Shown: one piece after another, positions 21,792-36,372 of the stretch
Layout of the letters: each line of letters starts with the position of its first letter
Numbering within the stretch: position 1 is the first letter of the stretch
Assembly: GCF_005876855.1 (NCBI RefSeq)
Contig: NZ_QLAE01000006.1
Span: 62,001-126,000 of the forward strand
Source: Stutzerimonas nosocomialis
GTDB taxonomy: Bacteria > Pseudomonadota > Gammaproteobacteria > Pseudomonadales > Pseudomonadaceae
Reading direction: 5' to 3'
DNA length: 64,000 nucleotides
Notes under the pieces: generated by a model
Database searches by the model: none
What the model saw: only the letters and a program-made list of their open reading frames with translations
What the model was told of the DNA's origin: nothing
Translations under genes and position numbers: made by a program

Positions 21792-23167
21792 CAGTGTTTC
21801 TCCCTGGCCTGAGGGCACAGGGCGGCGACGATCTTGTCCATCGCCGCGCTGCGCGAGCCTTTGATTAGTATGGTGGTGGTGCTGCCGCGCTCTGCCTGGA
21901 GCGCTTCGATCAGGCTGGCCTGATCGTCGAAATGCCGGCCGCCAGCGCCGAAGGCGGCCACCGCGTGGGTCATCAGCGGGCCGATGCCGTAGAGCGCGTC
22001 CACTTTCCCGGCGGCGTAGGCGCCGACCTCGCGGTGCCCTTCCTCGGCCCACTCGCCCAGCTCGCCCATATCACCGAGCGCCAGAATCTTGCGCCCGGAG
22101 AAGCCGGCCAGCACGTCCACCGCGGCGCACATGGAAGCCGGATTGGCGTTGTAGCTGTCGTCGATGACCCGCACGCCGTTGGCAGCGATCTGCGCCACGG
22201 CCCGCCCCTTGACCGGCTGCAGTTGCTCCAGACCGGCGACGATATGTTCCAGGCTCACGCCCAGGGCATGGGCTGCCGCAGCCGCCGCCAGGGCATTGGC
22301 CACGTTGTGGCGACCGAGCAGGTTCAACTGCACCCGCGCACGCCCCGTCGGACCGAACAGCATGAAGCTCGGGCAACCACGCAGGTCGTAGGCGATCGAA
22401 CCGGGGTAGAAGTCGGCCAGCGCGCTTTCCAGGCCGAAGCTCAGCACCCGATGGCCCGCCGCACGCGTTTCCCAGACCGCATAGGCCTTGTCGTCACGGT
22501 TGAGAATGGCTACGCCGCCATCGCTCAACCCTTCGAGAATTTCGCCCTTGGCCTGGACGATCTTGTCCGGGCCGCCGAACTCGCCGACGTGGGCGGTTCC
22601 GGCATTGTTGATGATCGTGACGTGCGGACGAACCAGCCCGACCGTGTAGGCGATTTCGCCCAGACGCGATGCGCCCAGCTCGATCACCGCGGCGCGATGG
22701 TCGGGTGCGAGTTCGAGCAGCGTGAGCGGCACGCCCAGCTCGTTGTTCAGGTTGCCGCGCGTCGCCAGTACACCGGTCTCGCCAAAGCCCGCGCGCAGGA
22801 TGCTGGCCAGCAGCTCCTTGACGCTGGTCTTGCCGCTCGAACCGGTGATGGCCGCGATCGGACCGTCGAAGCGGTCCCGATTGAGAGCGCCGAGCTGGCC
22901 CAGCGCAAGGCGTGTATCGGCCACCACCAGCTGCGGCAGCGCGGCGCCCTGGACTTCACGTTCAACCAGCGCGGCGACGGCGCCGCTGGCCGCCACCTGT
23001 TCGAGGTAGTCGTGGCCGTCGAAGCGCGGTCCGGTCAGCGCGACGAACAGCTGCCCGGGCTCGATCACGCGGCTGTCGGTGCTGACGGACGAAAACTGCA
23101 CATCCTGACCGACCAGTCGTGCCGAAAGCGGCTGCGCCAGCTGACTCAAACGCATCTGCTCAAACAT
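21791..23167 (-). CDS. murF: UDP-MurNAc-tripeptide--D-Ala-D-Ala ligase
   Basis: 458 residues. Adds the D-Ala-D-Ala dipeptide made by DdlB. Signatures: the ATP loop [17 protein letters not shown], the [13 protein letters not shown] motif and [11 protein letters not shown]. The ATG at 23167 overlaps the end of murE by 8 bases, and the product then begins [14 protein letters not shown] as in homologues. Translation is probably coupled to murE. Confidence 0.98.
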   Translation of the reverse strand: MFEQMRLSQLAQPLSARLVGQDVQFSSVSTDSRVIEPGQLFVALTGPRFDGHDYLEQVAASGAVAALVEREVQGAALPQLVVADTRLALGQLGALNRDRFDGPIAAITGSSGKTSVKELLASILRAGFGETGVLATRGNLNNELGVPLTLLELAPDHRAAVIELGASRLGEIAYTVGLVRPHVTIINNAGTAHVGEFGGPDKIVQAKGEILEGLSDGGVAILNRDDKAYAVWETRAAGHRVLSFGLESALADFYPGSIAYDLRGCPSFMLFGPTGRARVQLNLLGRHNVANALAAAAAAHALGVSLEHIVAGLEQLQPVKGRAVAQIAANGVRVIDDSYNANPASMCAAVDVLAGFSGRKILALGDMGELGEWAEEGHREVGAYAAGKVDALYGIGPLMTHAVAAFGAGGRHFDDQASLIEALQAERGSTTTILIKGSRSAAMDKIVAALCPQAREKH

Positions 23168-24622
23168 GGGCCGGCTCCCAGCTGTCGAGCGCCGTGCGCG
23201 CCTGCTCGAGGTCGGAGAAAGGCAGGCGCTCGCCGTTGATTTCCTGATAATCCTCGTGGCCCTTGCCGGCGAGCAGCACGACATCGTCCGCCGCGGCGCT
23301 GGCGATGATCTCGGCGATGGCCCGCTCCCGCCCCGGCACGAAGCGAACCGCGCCCGGCTGGGCGAAACCGGCACGGATATCCTCGAGGATCTGCGCCGGA
23401 TCTTCGGTACGGGGGTTGTCGTCGGTGACCACGACCTGGTCGGCCAGGCGCTCGGCGACCTGCGCCATGAGCGGCCGCTTGCCGCTGTCACGGGCGCCAC
23501 CGCAGCCGAACAGGCAGAGCAGCTTGCCGCGCGCGTGCGGACGCAGGGCGTCGAGAACTTTTTCCAGCGCGTCCGGCGTGTGTGCGTAGTCGACCACCAC
23601 CAGCGGCTTTTCACCGCCGCCGACGCGCTGCATGCGCCCTTCCGGCCCTTGCAGCGCCGGCATGACCTTAAGGATCTCGTCGAGCGGGTAGTTCATTCCC
23701 AGCAGCGCACCCACCGCCGCGAGCACGTTGCTCAGGTTGAAGCGCCCCAGCAGCGGACTGCGCAGCGCGTATTCGCCCTGGGGCGTGACCAGCCGTGCAT
23801 GGATGCCATCGTCCCCCAGCGTCGCCTCGGGGCAATACAAATAGGCGGAGGCGTCTTCGAGGCTGTAGCCAATGACGCGCGACTCGTGTGGCGTGCCCGC
23901 GAGCAGGCGGCCGAACGGATCGTCGAGATTGAGGACACGGCAGCGCAACCCCTGGAAGGCGAACAGCTGCGCCTTGGCTTCGCCGTAGGCCTGCATGCTG
24001 CCGTGATAATCAAGGTGGTCGCGCGACAGGTTGGTGAACACCGCGACGTCGAACTTCAGCGCCGCCACGCGGCCCTGGGCCAGCCCGTGGGACGAGACTT
24101 CCATCGCGACCGCGCGCGCTCCAGCCTTGCGCAGCGTGGCCAGGGTCGCCTGCACGCCAATCGCATCGGGGGTGGTGTGGCGCCCCTGCTCCAGCTGTCC
24201 ATGGAAGCCGGTGCCCAGCGTGCCGATGATTCCGCAACGCTCGCCAAGCGCATCGAGCGCCTGGGCGACCAGCTGGCTGACGCTGGTCTTGCCGTTGGTG
24301 CCCGTCACTCCGACCATGTGCAGTCCACGGCTCGGCTCGCCATAGAAACGCCCGGCGATCGCCGACAGCTGTGCGCCGAGCTGACGGACCGGCACCAGCA
24401 CGGCCCCTTCGACCTGCATCGGCTGAGCGCCTTCGGCCTCGTACGCGACGGCCGCCGCGCCGCGCGCGATCGCGTCGGCGATGTGCGAGCGCCCGTCCTG
24501 TTCCAGACCTGGCACCGCAAGGAACAGATCGCCCGGCAGCACCTTGCGGCTGTCGAGCGTGAGCTCGCGCACCAGAACGGCGCTGTCGGCCTGGATCAGC
24601 AACTGGTTGAGCGGCATGGGCA

Positions 24623-24623
<1 letters not shown>
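23160..24623 (-). CDS. murE: UDP-MurNAc-Ala-Glu--meso-diaminopimelate ligase
   Basis: 487 residues. The ATP loop GVTGTNGKTSVSQLVAQ and the DNPRTEDPAQIL segment (the DNPR motif) show specificity for meso-diaminopimelate rather than lysine. It has the usual three-domain Mur ligase layout. Its ATG overlaps the ftsI stop by one base; GGAGGACGGAG precedes it. A second ATG two codons later is possible. Confidence 0.98.
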
Positions 24624-27577
<2,954 letters not shown>

Positions 27578-27581
<4 letters not shown>

Positions 27582-28033
27582 AGGATGAGATCACGCATTT
27601 CGTCCGGCAGACCGCCGGGTTGTTTGATGGCCGCCAGGTCCGCGTCGGATATCGCGTTCCAATCGTCCTCGTTCCACAGCTGAAACTTGTTGAGCTGGCC
27701 GACCAGCATGGCGCGCTTGTCCAGCCCGGCGTACTCGCGCAAACGCGGCGGCACGAGCACCCGGCCACTGCCGTCGAGCTCGATATCCACCGCATTGCCA
27801 ATCAACAGGCGCTGCAGCCGCCGCGCCTCTTCACGCAACGAGGGCAACTCGCGCAACTTCGCCTCGATGACTTCCCATTCGGGCAGCGGATAAATGCAGA
27901 GGCAGCGATCCACGGCGTCGATCGTGACGATCAACTGGCCATCGCAACGCGAAACGAGCTCGTCACGATACCGGCTAGGCATCGCGAGCCGCCCTTTGGC
28001 GTCGAGACTGATGGCGTTTGCTCCGCGAAACAC
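27578..28033 (-). CDS. mraZ: transcriptional regulator MraZ
   Basis: 151 residues with two SpoVT/AbrB-like DNA-binding repeats (N-terminal [22 protein letters not shown] and C-terminal [21 protein letters not shown]). MraZ forms ring oligomers and represses its own dcw operon by binding tandem repeats in the promoter; such repeats are present just upstream (28064-28098). It begins with GTG, with AGGGGAA before it. First gene of the division cluster. Confidence 0.97.
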
Positions 28034-28063
28034 GGCTGCTTCCCCTGAATTCAGCTATCCATG

Positions 28064-28098
28064 CCCATTTTTATCCACTTCGTACCACTTTCTACCAC
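28064..28098 (-). promoter_or_regulatory. MraZ operator: four direct repeats with exact 10-base period
   Basis: Read on the minus strand, TGG triplets start at 28097, 28087, 28077 and 28067 in the runs GTGGTAGAAA, GTGGTACGAA, GTGGATAAAA and ATGGGCATGG. The strict one-helical-turn spacing and the place between the promoter and mraZ match the known MraZ box architecture. Autoregulation of the whole division cluster is inferred. Confidence 0.85.
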
Positions 28099-28106
28099 CT
28101 GGGCAC

Positions 28107-28136
28107 ACTATAGGAATGCGCCCACCCCACCGTCAA
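28107..28136 (-). promoter_or_regulatory. mra (division cluster) promoter
   Basis: On the minus strand TTGACG (28136-28131) and TATAGT (28112-28107) are 18 bases apart. The predicted start of transcription falls right at the first MraZ repeat, so MraZ binding would block promoter clearance. Confidence 0.75.
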
Positions 28137-28248
28137 GGCACGCTCAGCGGGAAAACCCTTACAGGACGGCCATTTAGCGAAGCGGTTGGAAACATTGGGG
28201 AAGCTCGCGAGGAGCGAAAAGGAGGGAATCTTCAGGCGAAGCGAGGAG

Positions 28249-28278
28249 TTAACAAGCACACTTAAAGTGACTTGTTAA
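28249..28278. repeat. near-perfect 30-base palindrome
   Basis: TTAACAAG (28249-28256) pairs with CTTGTTAA (28271-28278), and CACTT (28259-28263) pairs with AAGTG (28265-28269) around a single central base. It lies between rnpB and the mra promoter. On the rnpB strand it is not followed by a T-run. In the plus direction a CTTTTT run comes about 9 bases later. It may be an rnpB 3' structure or a protein site. Confidence 0.6.
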
Positions 28279-28332
28279 GAATAAGACTTTTTAGGCATTA
28301 GAAATGTAGCGAGCACAAGCGAAAGGAAGGAG

Positions 28333-28691
28333 GAGAGTCGATCTGTAAGCCGGGTTCTGTCGAGGACAGCCATTCCTCTACGACAGCCATCACTGACTGC
28401 CTCTAGCAACCTACCCGGATCCAGCGCGGGCCACGCCAATGGATCCCTATTTGGTCTTGCTCCAAGTGGGGTTTACCTAGCCACGGACTGTTGCCAGCCG
28501 TGCGGTGCGCTCTTACCGCACCTTTTCACCCTTACCGGCGCCGAAGCGCTTAGGCGGTTATTTTCTGTGGCACTTTCCGTAGGCTCACGCCCCCCAGGCG
28601 TTACCTGGCACTTCGCCCTATGGAGCCCGGACTTTCCTCCCTCCCGCTCTGCAGGCAGAACGGAACAGCGACTGTCCGATCGACTCTCCGC
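28333..28691 (-). ncRNA. rnpB: RNase P RNA (type A)
   Basis: The minus strand begins AGAGTCGATCGGACAGTCGC and ends with the complementary CAGATCGACTCTCC, the P1 helix of bacterial RNase P RNA. Inside are the conserved GGAAAGTCCGGGCTCCATAG block, the GGGTGCGCCAGG-type region represented by CCAGGTAACGCCTGG, and the 3' AACCCGGCTTACAGA. This is the catalytic RNA that matures tRNA 5' ends. The position between mraZ and rsmI is as in other pseudomonads. The ends are accurate to a few bases. Confidence 0.95.
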
Positions 28692-28745
28692 TGACAAGAA
28701 TACGGGCTAGGCACGGGCAGCCGCAACCTGAAAGCCATCATTCGG

Positions 28746-29612
28746 CTATGCCTTGCGCTCCAGAGCCGCCTGATACAGCAGGTTCTTGCGCACCCCGGTG
28801 ATCTCGGCAGCCACCGCAGCGGCGCGCTTGAGCGGCAGCTCGGCCAGCAGCAGATCCAGCACCCGCAAGGCACCGGCATCCAGCGCCTCTTCACTCGCTG
28901 GCGCCTGCCATCCGGCAACGACGAGCACACATTCGCCGCGCTGCTGATTGCTGTCCGCCTCGACCCAGCGAACCAGCTCACCCAACGGCAAACCCTGCAG
29001 CGTCTCGAACGTCTTGGTCAGCTCGCGCCCGAGCACGGCGGAACGCTCCTCGCCGAACACCTCAGCCATATCCTTCAGACTTTCGAGAAGCCGATGGGGC
29101 GCCTCATAGAACAGCAGCGTGCGCGACTCCTGCTTCAAGGACTCGAGCCGCGCCCTGCGCCCGGCCACCTTGGCCGGCAGAAACCCCTCGAATGCGAAGC
29201 GGTCGGACGGCAGGCCCGCCGCACTGAGCGCAGCAATCAAGGCGCACGCCCCGGGAACCGGCACCACGCGAATGCCGGCCGCACGCACCTGGCGCACCAG
29301 ATGAAAGCCGGGATCGGAAATGAGCGGCGTTCCCGCATCGGAAATCAGCGCCACGTCGCCGCCGGCCAGCAACCGATCCAGGAACCGCCCGCCTTCGTCA
29401 CGCTCGTTGTGATCGTGGCAAGCCGCCAGGGGGGTCGTGATGCCGAAGTGCTGCAGCAGTCGTGACGAGTGCCGCGTGTCCTCGGCAGCAATCAGTGACA
29501 CTTCCTTCAATACGCGCAGCGCCCTGGCACTGATGTCCTCGAGATTGCCAATCGGCGTGGCGACTACATAGAGCACGCCCGCGGCGGAATTAGCACCAGC
29601 TGTCGCAGTCAC
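28746..29612 (-). CDS. rsmI: 16S rRNA (cytidine-1402 2'-O)-methyltransferase
   Basis: 288 residues. Tetrapyrrole-methylase-type SAM enzyme with [31 protein letters not shown] and [14 protein letters not shown], typical of RsmI. I chose the GTG at 29612 ([12 protein letters not shown]...) because GAGG lies 8 bases upstream and the length then matches the family. An ATG 10 codons earlier lacks a good ribosome-binding site. It is divergent from lpoA. Confidence 0.95.
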   Translation of the reverse strand: MTATAGANSAAGVLYVVATPIGNLEDISARALRVLKEVSLIAAEDTRHSSRLLQHFGITTPLAACHDHNERDEGGRFLDRLLAGGDVALISDAGTPLISDPGFHLVRQVRAAGIRVVPVPGACALIAALSAAGLPSDRFAFEGFLPAKVAGRRARLESLKQESRTLLFYEAPHRLLESLKDMAEVFGEERSAVLGRELTKTFETLQGLPLGELVRWVEADSNQQRGECVLVVAGWQAPASEEALDAGALRVLDLLLAELPLKRAAAVAAEITGVRKNLLYQAALERKA

Positions 29613-29727
29613 AGGGCATACCTCGCTAACGGAAACGCGCATTGTAGCCCGTTTCGGGGATGCACCATCGCAGCCCCATAGGGGCTTGGGTACAATCCGT
29701 TCACTATTGCTTTCAGGAACCTTTCCC

Positions 29728-31503
29728 ATGACGGCCCGTCTGCGCCCGCTCCTCATCCTCTGCCTCGTTGGCCTGCTGTCGGCCTGTGGCAGCAGCCCGA
29801 CGTCGACCCTTGGCGAATTGCCCCGCACACCCCAGGCATCCACCCAGCAACTGCTGGAGCAGGCCGCCACCAGCGACGCCGAAAAAGCCGCGCTGCTGCG
29901 CCTCACCGCCGCGGACCAGTCCTTCAAGCAGGGCGAACTCGACCGCGCCGCGCAGATCCTCCAGCAGGTTCCGCTGGACGTGCTCAAGCCCGCGCAGCAG
30001 ATCTTCGCCAGAACGCTGCAGGCCGAACTGGCCCTCGCGAAAGGCGAGCCACAGCAGGCACTGGCGCTGCTGCAACACCCATCGTTCGAGCGACTTTCCG
30101 AACTGCCGGTGGACCAGCAGGTTCGCAGCCAGCTCGCCCGCGCCGAAGCCCTTGAGGGCGATGGTCAGCTGCTGGCCGCCGCGCGCGAGCGCGTCTTCAT
30201 CGCCCCGCTGCTCGGCGGCCAGGCAGCCGAGCAGAACAACGAAGCGATCTGGGAACTGGTCTCCAACCTACCCACCGAACAACTCGGCAGCGCCGAAGAG
30301 CCCGACCTGGCTGGATGGCTGTCGCTGGCAGCAGCGCTCAAGCAGGCCGGCACGCTCGGCCAGCAACAGGCGGCCATCGACACCTGGCGCGCCCAGCACC
30401 CCGGCCACCCTGCCGCCGAGCGCCTGCCGGAAGCACTGGTAAAACTCAGGGAAATGGCCGACCAGCCACTGACCCACATCGGCCTGCTGCTGCCTACCGA
30501 TGGCCAGCTGGCCTCGGTAGCACGCGCCTTGCGAGACGGATTCCTCGCCGCGCACCTGCAGGACCGCCAGATGGGAAACACCTCGCCGAAGATCGAACTG
30601 TACGATCCGGCCCGCTTCCGCTCCTTGGATGACTTTTATCAGCAGGCCCAGGCCGATGGCGTCCAGCTGGTCGTCGGCCCGCTGGAAAAGGAGCAGGTCC
30701 GCCAGCTCGCCGAGCGCGAGCAGCTGCCAATCATCACCCTCGCACTCAACTACAGCGATGCCGGGCAAAAGACGCCGCCGCAACTGTTCCAGTTCGGCCT
30801 CGCCGCCGAGGACGAAGCGCGCGAAGTGGCTCGCCGGGCATGGGCCGACGGCCACCGTAGCGCCATCGCCCTGACGCCTCGGGGCGAATGGGGCTCACGC
30901 GTGCTGGAGGCCTTCCGCCAGACCTGGCTGGACCAGGGCGGCACCCTGCTTGCCGCAGAGCCACTGGCTGAGCCGGTCGAGCTGGCCAAGCAGATCGCCG
31001 ACCTGTTCCAGGTTCGCTCCAGCGGCCCCAATGCCGAGCCAACGCGGCGCCAGGACGTCGATTTCGTGTTCCTGGCCGCAACGCCGCAACAGGCGCAGCA
31101 GGTCAAGCCGACGCTGATCTTCCAGTACGCCGGTGACGTGCCGGTCTATGCGACCTCTCACCTGCACGCCGCCACCAACAACCGCACCCAGTATCTGGAC
31201 CTTGACGGCATCCGCTTCGCCGAGACCCCCTGGCTGCTCGACCCCAACATCCCACTGCGCCAACAGGCCGAACAGCAGTGGCCGCAGGCCGGTGGCAGCC
31301 TGGGCAGGCTGTACGCGATGGGTGCCGACGCCTATCTTCTCGCACCGCGCCTGAGCCAGCTGGCGGCCCTGCCGGGAATGCGCCTCGAAGGGCTCTCGGG
31401 CATCCTCAGCCTGACGCCCGACCAGCGCGTCGAGCGCGAGCTGCCATGGGCCGAGTTCCGCGACGGCCAGGTGCAGCGCCTTCCCGACAGCCTGACGCCA
31501 TGA
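29728..31503 (+). CDS. lpoA: LpoA-type lipoprotein activator of penicillin-binding protein 1A
   Basis: 591 residues. The signal peptide ends in the lipobox LLSAC, so the product is an outer-membrane lipoprotein. The N-terminal half is a helical TPR-like domain. The C-terminal half (from about residue 245, [22 protein letters not shown]) is a periplasmic-binding-protein-like fold, as in E. coli LpoA/YraM. It is expected to reach through the periplasm and stimulate PBP1A. A TACAAT -10-like box is at 29691-29696. The ATG at 29728 is chosen because the signal peptide starts there. Confidence 0.92.
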   Translation: MTARLRPLLILCLVGLLSACGSSPTSTLGELPRTPQASTQQLLEQAATSDAEKAALLRLTAADQSFKQGELDRAAQILQQVPLDVLKPAQQIFARTLQAELALAKGEPQQALALLQHPSFERLSELPVDQQVRSQLARAEALEGDGQLLAAARERVFIAPLLGGQAAEQNNEAIWELVSNLPTEQLGSAEEPDLAGWLSLAAALKQAGTLGQQQAAIDTWRAQHPGHPAAERLPEALVKLREMADQPLTHIGLLLPTDGQLASVARALRDGFLAAHLQDRQMGNTSPKIELYDPARFRSLDDFYQQAQADGVQLVVGPLEKEQVRQLAEREQLPIITLALNYSDAGQKTPPQLFQFGLAAEDEAREVARRAWADGHRSAIALTPRGEWGSRVLEAFRQTWLDQGGTLLAAEPLAEPVELAKQIADLFQVRSSGPNAEPTRRQDVDFVFLAATPQQAQQVKPTLIFQYAGDVPVYATSHLHAATNNRTQYLDLDGIRFAETPWLLDPNIPLRQQAEQQWPQAGGSLGRLYAMGADAYLLAPRLSQLAALPGMRLEGLSGILSLTPDQRVERELPWAEFRDGQVQRLPDSLTP

Positions 31504-31865
31504 GCGAGGACCGCCAGAGCAGCGGTCGAGCGGCCGAAGCCCTGGCGCTGGCGCACCTGAAGCGGCACGGCCTGCGCCTGGTGACGCAGAATTGGCTCTG
31601 CCGCAGCGGTGAGCTCGATCTGGTCATGCTCGATGGCGATACAGTAGTATTCGTCGAAGTTCGCTACAGGCGCCACGGCGCCTGGGGCGGCGCCCTGGAA
31701 AGCGTCGACGCGCGCAAGCAGCAGAAGCTCATCAAGGCAGCCCAGCTGTTTCTGCAGAAGGAAACGCGCTGGGCCAAACACCCTTGCCGCTTCGACGTCG
31801 TCGCCCTCAGCGCCACCGCGCAGCCCAGCGAGCCGAACTGGATTCGCAACGCCTTTGACAGCTGA
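31500..31865 (+). CDS. yraN: YraN / UPF0102 endonuclease-fold protein
   Basis: 121 residues overlapping the lpoA stop (ATGA). The conserved pattern G-x-x-x-E...A..L...G..., RSGELDLVMLDGDTVVFVEVRYR and Q-x-K is that of the restriction-endonuclease-like UPF0102 family (ELD...VEVR replaces the usual EID...VEVK). A nucleic-acid-processing role is suspected, but no activity is firmly established. It belongs to the lpoA-yraN-gmhA-dolP block. Confidence 0.92.
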   Translation: MSEDRQSSGRAAEALALAHLKRHGLRLVTQNWLCRSGELDLVMLDGDTVVFVEVRYRRHGAWGGALESVDARKQQKLIKAAQLFLQKETRWAKHPCRFDVVALSATAQPSEPNWIRNAFDS

Positions 31866-33109
<1,244 letters not shown>

Positions 33110-33128
33110 CCCAGCGCTCCACGCAAGG

Positions 33129-33165
33129 CAAAAAAAAGCGGCGACCTCCAGGTCGCCGCTTTTTG
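33129..33165. terminator. bidirectional terminator between dolP and sspB
   Basis: AAGCGGCGACCT / AGGTCGCCGCTT forms a 12-base-pair stem with a 2-base loop. It is flanked by an A-run on the left and TTTTT on the right, so it can serve both convergent units. Confidence 0.9.
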
Positions 33166-33175
33166 TTCGCAAGGC

Positions 33176-33583
33176 CTACTTGACCACCTTGAGACTCGGG
33201 CGCCCACCCGGGCCGGGGCGCGGGCCACCCGCTGAGGAAGAAGAGTCCTCAGGTGCACCATCATCAGGGGGCGTGGGCTCGACCTCGAATACCATGCCCT
33301 GGCCGTTTTCTCGCGCGTAGATCGCCATCACGGCTGCCGACGGGATATAGAGGCTATGGGGAACCCCACCGAAACGCCCTTCGAAACTGACAGCGTCGTT
33401 ATCCATCTGCATCTGGCGCACCGCACTGGGCGATACGTTCAGAACGATCTGCCCGTCGCTGGCGAAACCGGCCGGCACCCGCACGCCAGGATGCTCCGCA
33501 TTGACCAGCAGGTGTGGCGTGCAATCGTTGTCGACGATCCACTCGTACAGCGCGCGAACCAGATAAGGACGACTTGAATTCAT
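33176..33583 (-). CDS. sspB: ClpXP adaptor SspB (stringent starvation protein B)
   Basis: 135 residues. The substrate-binding core is visible from SSRPYLVRALYEWIVDNDCTPHLLV to the MAIYARENGQGMVF region. A long acidic/proline linker then ends in the short basic GGRPSLKVVK tail, the ClpX-binding XB motif. SspB delivers ssrA-tagged proteins to ClpXP. It lies 17 bases after sspA. Confidence 0.95.
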   Translation of the reverse strand: MNSSRPYLVRALYEWIVDNDCTPHLLVNAEHPGVRVPAGFASDGQIVLNVSPSAVRQMQMDNDAVSFEGRFGGVPHSLYIPSAAVMAIYARENGQGMVFEVEPTPPDDGAPEDSSSSAGGPRPGPGGRPSLKVVK

Positions 33584-33600
33584 GGGGGCTGCCTCTTCTC

Positions 33601-34218
33601 TTAGCGCATTCGGCGCTCGACGTCGGAAAGACTGACCTGGAAGGCCTCGCGAACGAAATTACGCTCCATGTAATCGAGCAGCGGCTTGGCTGCTCGCGGT
33701 AGCTCGATACCCAGACTGGGCAAACGCCACAGGATTGGCAACAGGCAGCAGTCCACCAGGCTGAGCTCTTCACTGAGGAAATAAGGCTTGTCCGCAAACA
33801 CTGGCGACACACCGGTCAGGCTTTCACGAAGCTCCTTGCGTGCCTGCACCTTGGCCGCCTCGGCGACACGTCGCTCGCCGATCTGATCGACCAGCCGACA
33901 CCAGTCACGCTGGATGCGGTGAACCAGCAGGCGCGTATTGGCCCGCGCAACCGGGTAAACGGGCAGCAAGGCGGGATGCGGATAACGCTCTTCGAGGTAC
34001 TCCATGATCACGGTGGACTCATAGAGCGCCAGATCGCGATCGACGAAAGTCGGAACGCTGGCGTAGGGATTGACCTCGGCGAGTTGCGGCGGGCAACGCT
34101 GCGGGTCGACGTCGATGATCTGGGCGTCGACACCCTTTTCCGCAAGAACCAGGCGCACCCGATGGGAGTAGTGATCGGCGGGATCGGAGTAACAGGCCAG
34201 CTTGTTGTTCATGGCCAT
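33601..34218 (-). CDS. sspA: stringent starvation protein A
   Basis: 205 residues with a glutathione-S-transferase fold. The N-terminal thioredoxin-like part ([23 protein letters not shown]) lacks the catalytic serine/tyrosine context of true GSTs. SspA binds RNA polymerase with sigma-70 and alters transcription under starvation. Start at 34218 is set by AAGGA four bases upstream; a second ATG two codons later is possible. Confidence 0.94.
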   Translation of the reverse strand: MAMNNKLACYSDPADHYSHRVRLVLAEKGVDAQIIDVDPQRCPPQLAEVNPYASVPTFVDRDLALYESTVIMEYLEERYPHPALLPVYPVARANTRLLVHRIQRDWCRLVDQIGERRVAEAAKVQARKELRESLTGVSPVFADKPYFLSEELSLVDCCLLPILWRLPSLGIELPRAAKPLLDYMERNFVREAFQVSLSDVERRMR

Positions 34219-34328
34219 AGGGTCCTTCCTCGCGTATGAATGCAATTCGTTGGGTGGCGAAAGCCAAACCACGAGTGTCGTAGCGTGCCCCGCGCGACGG
34301 CGCCGATGGCGGCGCCTTCACGGAGCAG

Positions 34329-34358
34329 AAAAAACACGCGCGCCCATCAGGCGCGCGC
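34329..34358 (-). terminator. terminator of the petABC operon
   Basis: On the minus strand CGCGCGCC-TGAT-GGGCGCGCG is followed by TGTTTTTT, 20 bases after the petC stop. Confidence 0.85.
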
Positions 34359-34378
34359 GGTGCAACAGGTGCTGCGGC

Positions 34379-35161
34379 TTAGTGGACGTCTTTCCAGTAC
34401 TCACGCTTGAGCAGGTAGGCGAACACGAAGAAGACCGCCAGGAACAGCAGCACGTACGTGCCGATGCGCTGGCTCTGCAGCTTGACCGGATTGGCGGAGT
34501 ACGCCAGGAAGGTCACCAGGTTCTTCACCGTCTCGTCGTACTCGGCCTCGGTCTGGCTACCGGTGCCCGGCATGACGGTCAGCTGGTCACAGGCTTCGTG
34601 AGTGATGGGCGTACCGGTCAGCGGGTCGAACTGACGACGGCCGCTCTCGACCACCTGAACCTGCTTGCAGCCCACCACCTGACGACCTTGCAGCGGCGCC
34701 AATACGTGCGGCATGCCGACGTTCGGGAAGACACGGTTGTTCACGCCATACGGACGGGTCGGATCTTCGTAAAACGCTCGCAGATAGGAGTACAGCCAGT
34801 CGTTACCACGGACACGTGCAACCAGCGTCAGGTCCGGAGGCGCGGCACCGAACCAGTTCTTGGCATCGTCCGGACGCATGCCGATCTGCATATGATCGCC
34901 AAACTTGGCGTCATTGAAGACCACGTTCTCCATCATGACTTCCTCGGGAATGCCGAGGTCGGTCGCGACGCGCTCGTATCGCTGGTACTGCGCGCTGTGG
35001 CAACCCATGCAGTAGTTGGCGAACGTGCGCAGACCATCCTGCAGTGCGGCCTTGTCGGTCAGATCGATATCGACCTTGTCCAGCTCGACGCCATGGCCAC
35101 CGGCAGCGAAGGTGAAGGCCGGCATCAGCGCGAGAATCAATGCAGCTATTTGCTTTTTCAT
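34379..35161 (-). CDS. petC: ubiquinol-cytochrome c reductase, cytochrome c1
   Basis: 260 residues. The signal peptide ends near TFAAG, and the heme c motif CMGCH (NYCMGCHSAQYQRY) follows at about residue 51. A distal methionine ligand candidate is in the FPNVGMPHVL segment. A C-terminal membrane anchor (YVLLFLAVFFVFAYLL) holds it in the inner membrane. It carries electrons from the Rieske protein to cytochrome c. It overlaps the cytochrome b stop by one base. Confidence 0.98.
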   Translation of the reverse strand: MKKQIAALILALMPAFTFAAGGHGVELDKVDIDLTDKAALQDGLRTFANYCMGCHSAQYQRYERVATDLGIPEEVMMENVVFNDAKFGDHMQIGMRPDDAKNWFGAAPPDLTLVARVRGNDWLYSYLRAFYEDPTRPYGVNNRVFPNVGMPHVLAPLQGRQVVGCKQVQVVESGRRQFDPLTGTPITHEACDQLTVMPGTGSQTEAEYDETVKNLVTFLAYSANPVKLQSQRIGTYVLLFLAVFFVFAYLLKREYWKDVH

Positions 35162-36372
35162 CAGCCATCCACCCTATCCGGTACTACTTTGGTCTTCTCG
35201 AGCTTGGTGTAGAACGGCATCAGGAGGAAGTACGCGAAGTAAAGGAACGTACACACCTGGGACAGCAGCGTCCGCCCCGGAGTAGGAGACAGAACGCCCA
35301 GGACGCCGAGAATTACGAAGGATACGCAGAACACCACCAGCCAGATCTTGCTCATCCAACCCTTGTAGCGCATCGACTTGACGGGGCTGCGGTCGAGCCA
35401 GGGCAGCACGAACAGCACGGCAATGGCGGCGCCCATCGCAACGACACCCAGCAGCTTGTCGGGCACCGCACGAAGGATGGCGTAGAAGGGTGTGAAGTAC
35501 CAGACAGGCGCGATGTGCTCAGGCGTCTTGAAGGCGTTGGCAGCTTCGAAGTTCGGCTTCTCGAGGAAGTACCCTCCCATTTCCGGGAAGAAGAACACCA
35601 CGGCGCAGAAGATGAACAGGAAGACCACGACACCGACGATGTCCTTCACCGTGTAGTACGGGTGGAACGGAATGCCGTCGAGCGGAACGCCGGCTTCGTC
35701 CTTGGACTTCTTGATGTCGACGCCCATCGGGTTGTTCGAGCCGACCTCATGGAGCGCCAGAATGTGCAGCACGACCAGACCGAGAATGACGATCGGCAAG
35801 GCGATCACATGAAGCGCGAAGAAGCGGTTCAGGGTGATGCCCGAGATCAGGTAGTCACCACGGATCCACTGGGTCAGATCGTCGCCTATCACCGGGATGG
35901 CGCCGAACAGAGAGATGATCACCTGGGCACCCCAGTAGGACATCTGCCCCCACGGCAGCAGATAACCCATGAAGGCTTCGGCCATCAGCGCCAGATAGAT
36001 CAGCATGCCGAAGATCCATACCAGCTCCCGGGGCTTCTGGTAGGAGCCGTAGAGGATGCCGCGGAACATGTGCAGGTAAACGACGACGAAGAACGCCGAA
36101 GCGCCAGTCGAATGCAGGTAACGGATGATCCAGCCGTACTCGACATCACGCATGATGTATTCGACGGAGGCGAAGGCACCTTCAGCCGACGGCTCGAAGC
36201 TCATCGTCAACCAGATACCGGTCAGGATCTGGTTGACCAGAACCAGCAGCGCCAGGGACCCGAAGAAGTAAAGAACGTTGAAGTTCTTGGGCGCGTAATA
36301 CTTGCTCAGATGGTCTTCCCACATCTTGGTCGCGGGGAAGCGCGCATCGACCCATTCCATGAACTTGCTCAT
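35161..36372 (-). CDS. petB: ubiquinol-cytochrome c reductase, cytochrome b
   Basis: 403 residues with eight to nine membrane helices. Paired histidine ligands for the two b hemes lie in helices B and D (RYLHSTGASAFFVVVYLHMFRG and RFFALHVIALP...VLHILALHEVGSNNP). PEWY-type Qo-site residues are partly represented around HIAPVWYFTPFY, i.e. PVWY instead of PEWY, a known proteobacterial variant. The gene is full length (undivided, unlike b6/subunit IV). Confidence 0.98.
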   Translation of the reverse strand: MSKFMEWVDARFPATKMWEDHLSKYYAPKNFNVLYFFGSLALLVLVNQILTGIWLTMSFEPSAEGAFASVEYIMRDVEYGWIIRYLHSTGASAFFVVVYLHMFRGILYGSYQKPRELVWIFGMLIYLALMAEAFMGYLLPWGQMSYWGAQVIISLFGAIPVIGDDLTQWIRGDYLISGITLNRFFALHVIALPIVILGLVVLHILALHEVGSNNPMGVDIKKSKDEAGVPLDGIPFHPYYTVKDIVGVVVFLFIFCAVVFFFPEMGGYFLEKPNFEAANAFKTPEHIAPVWYFTPFYAILRAVPDKLLGVVAMGAAIAVLFVLPWLDRSPVKSMRYKGWMSKIWLVVFCVSFVILGVLGVLSPTPGRTLLSQVCTFLYFAYFLLMPFYTKLEKTKVVPDRVDG

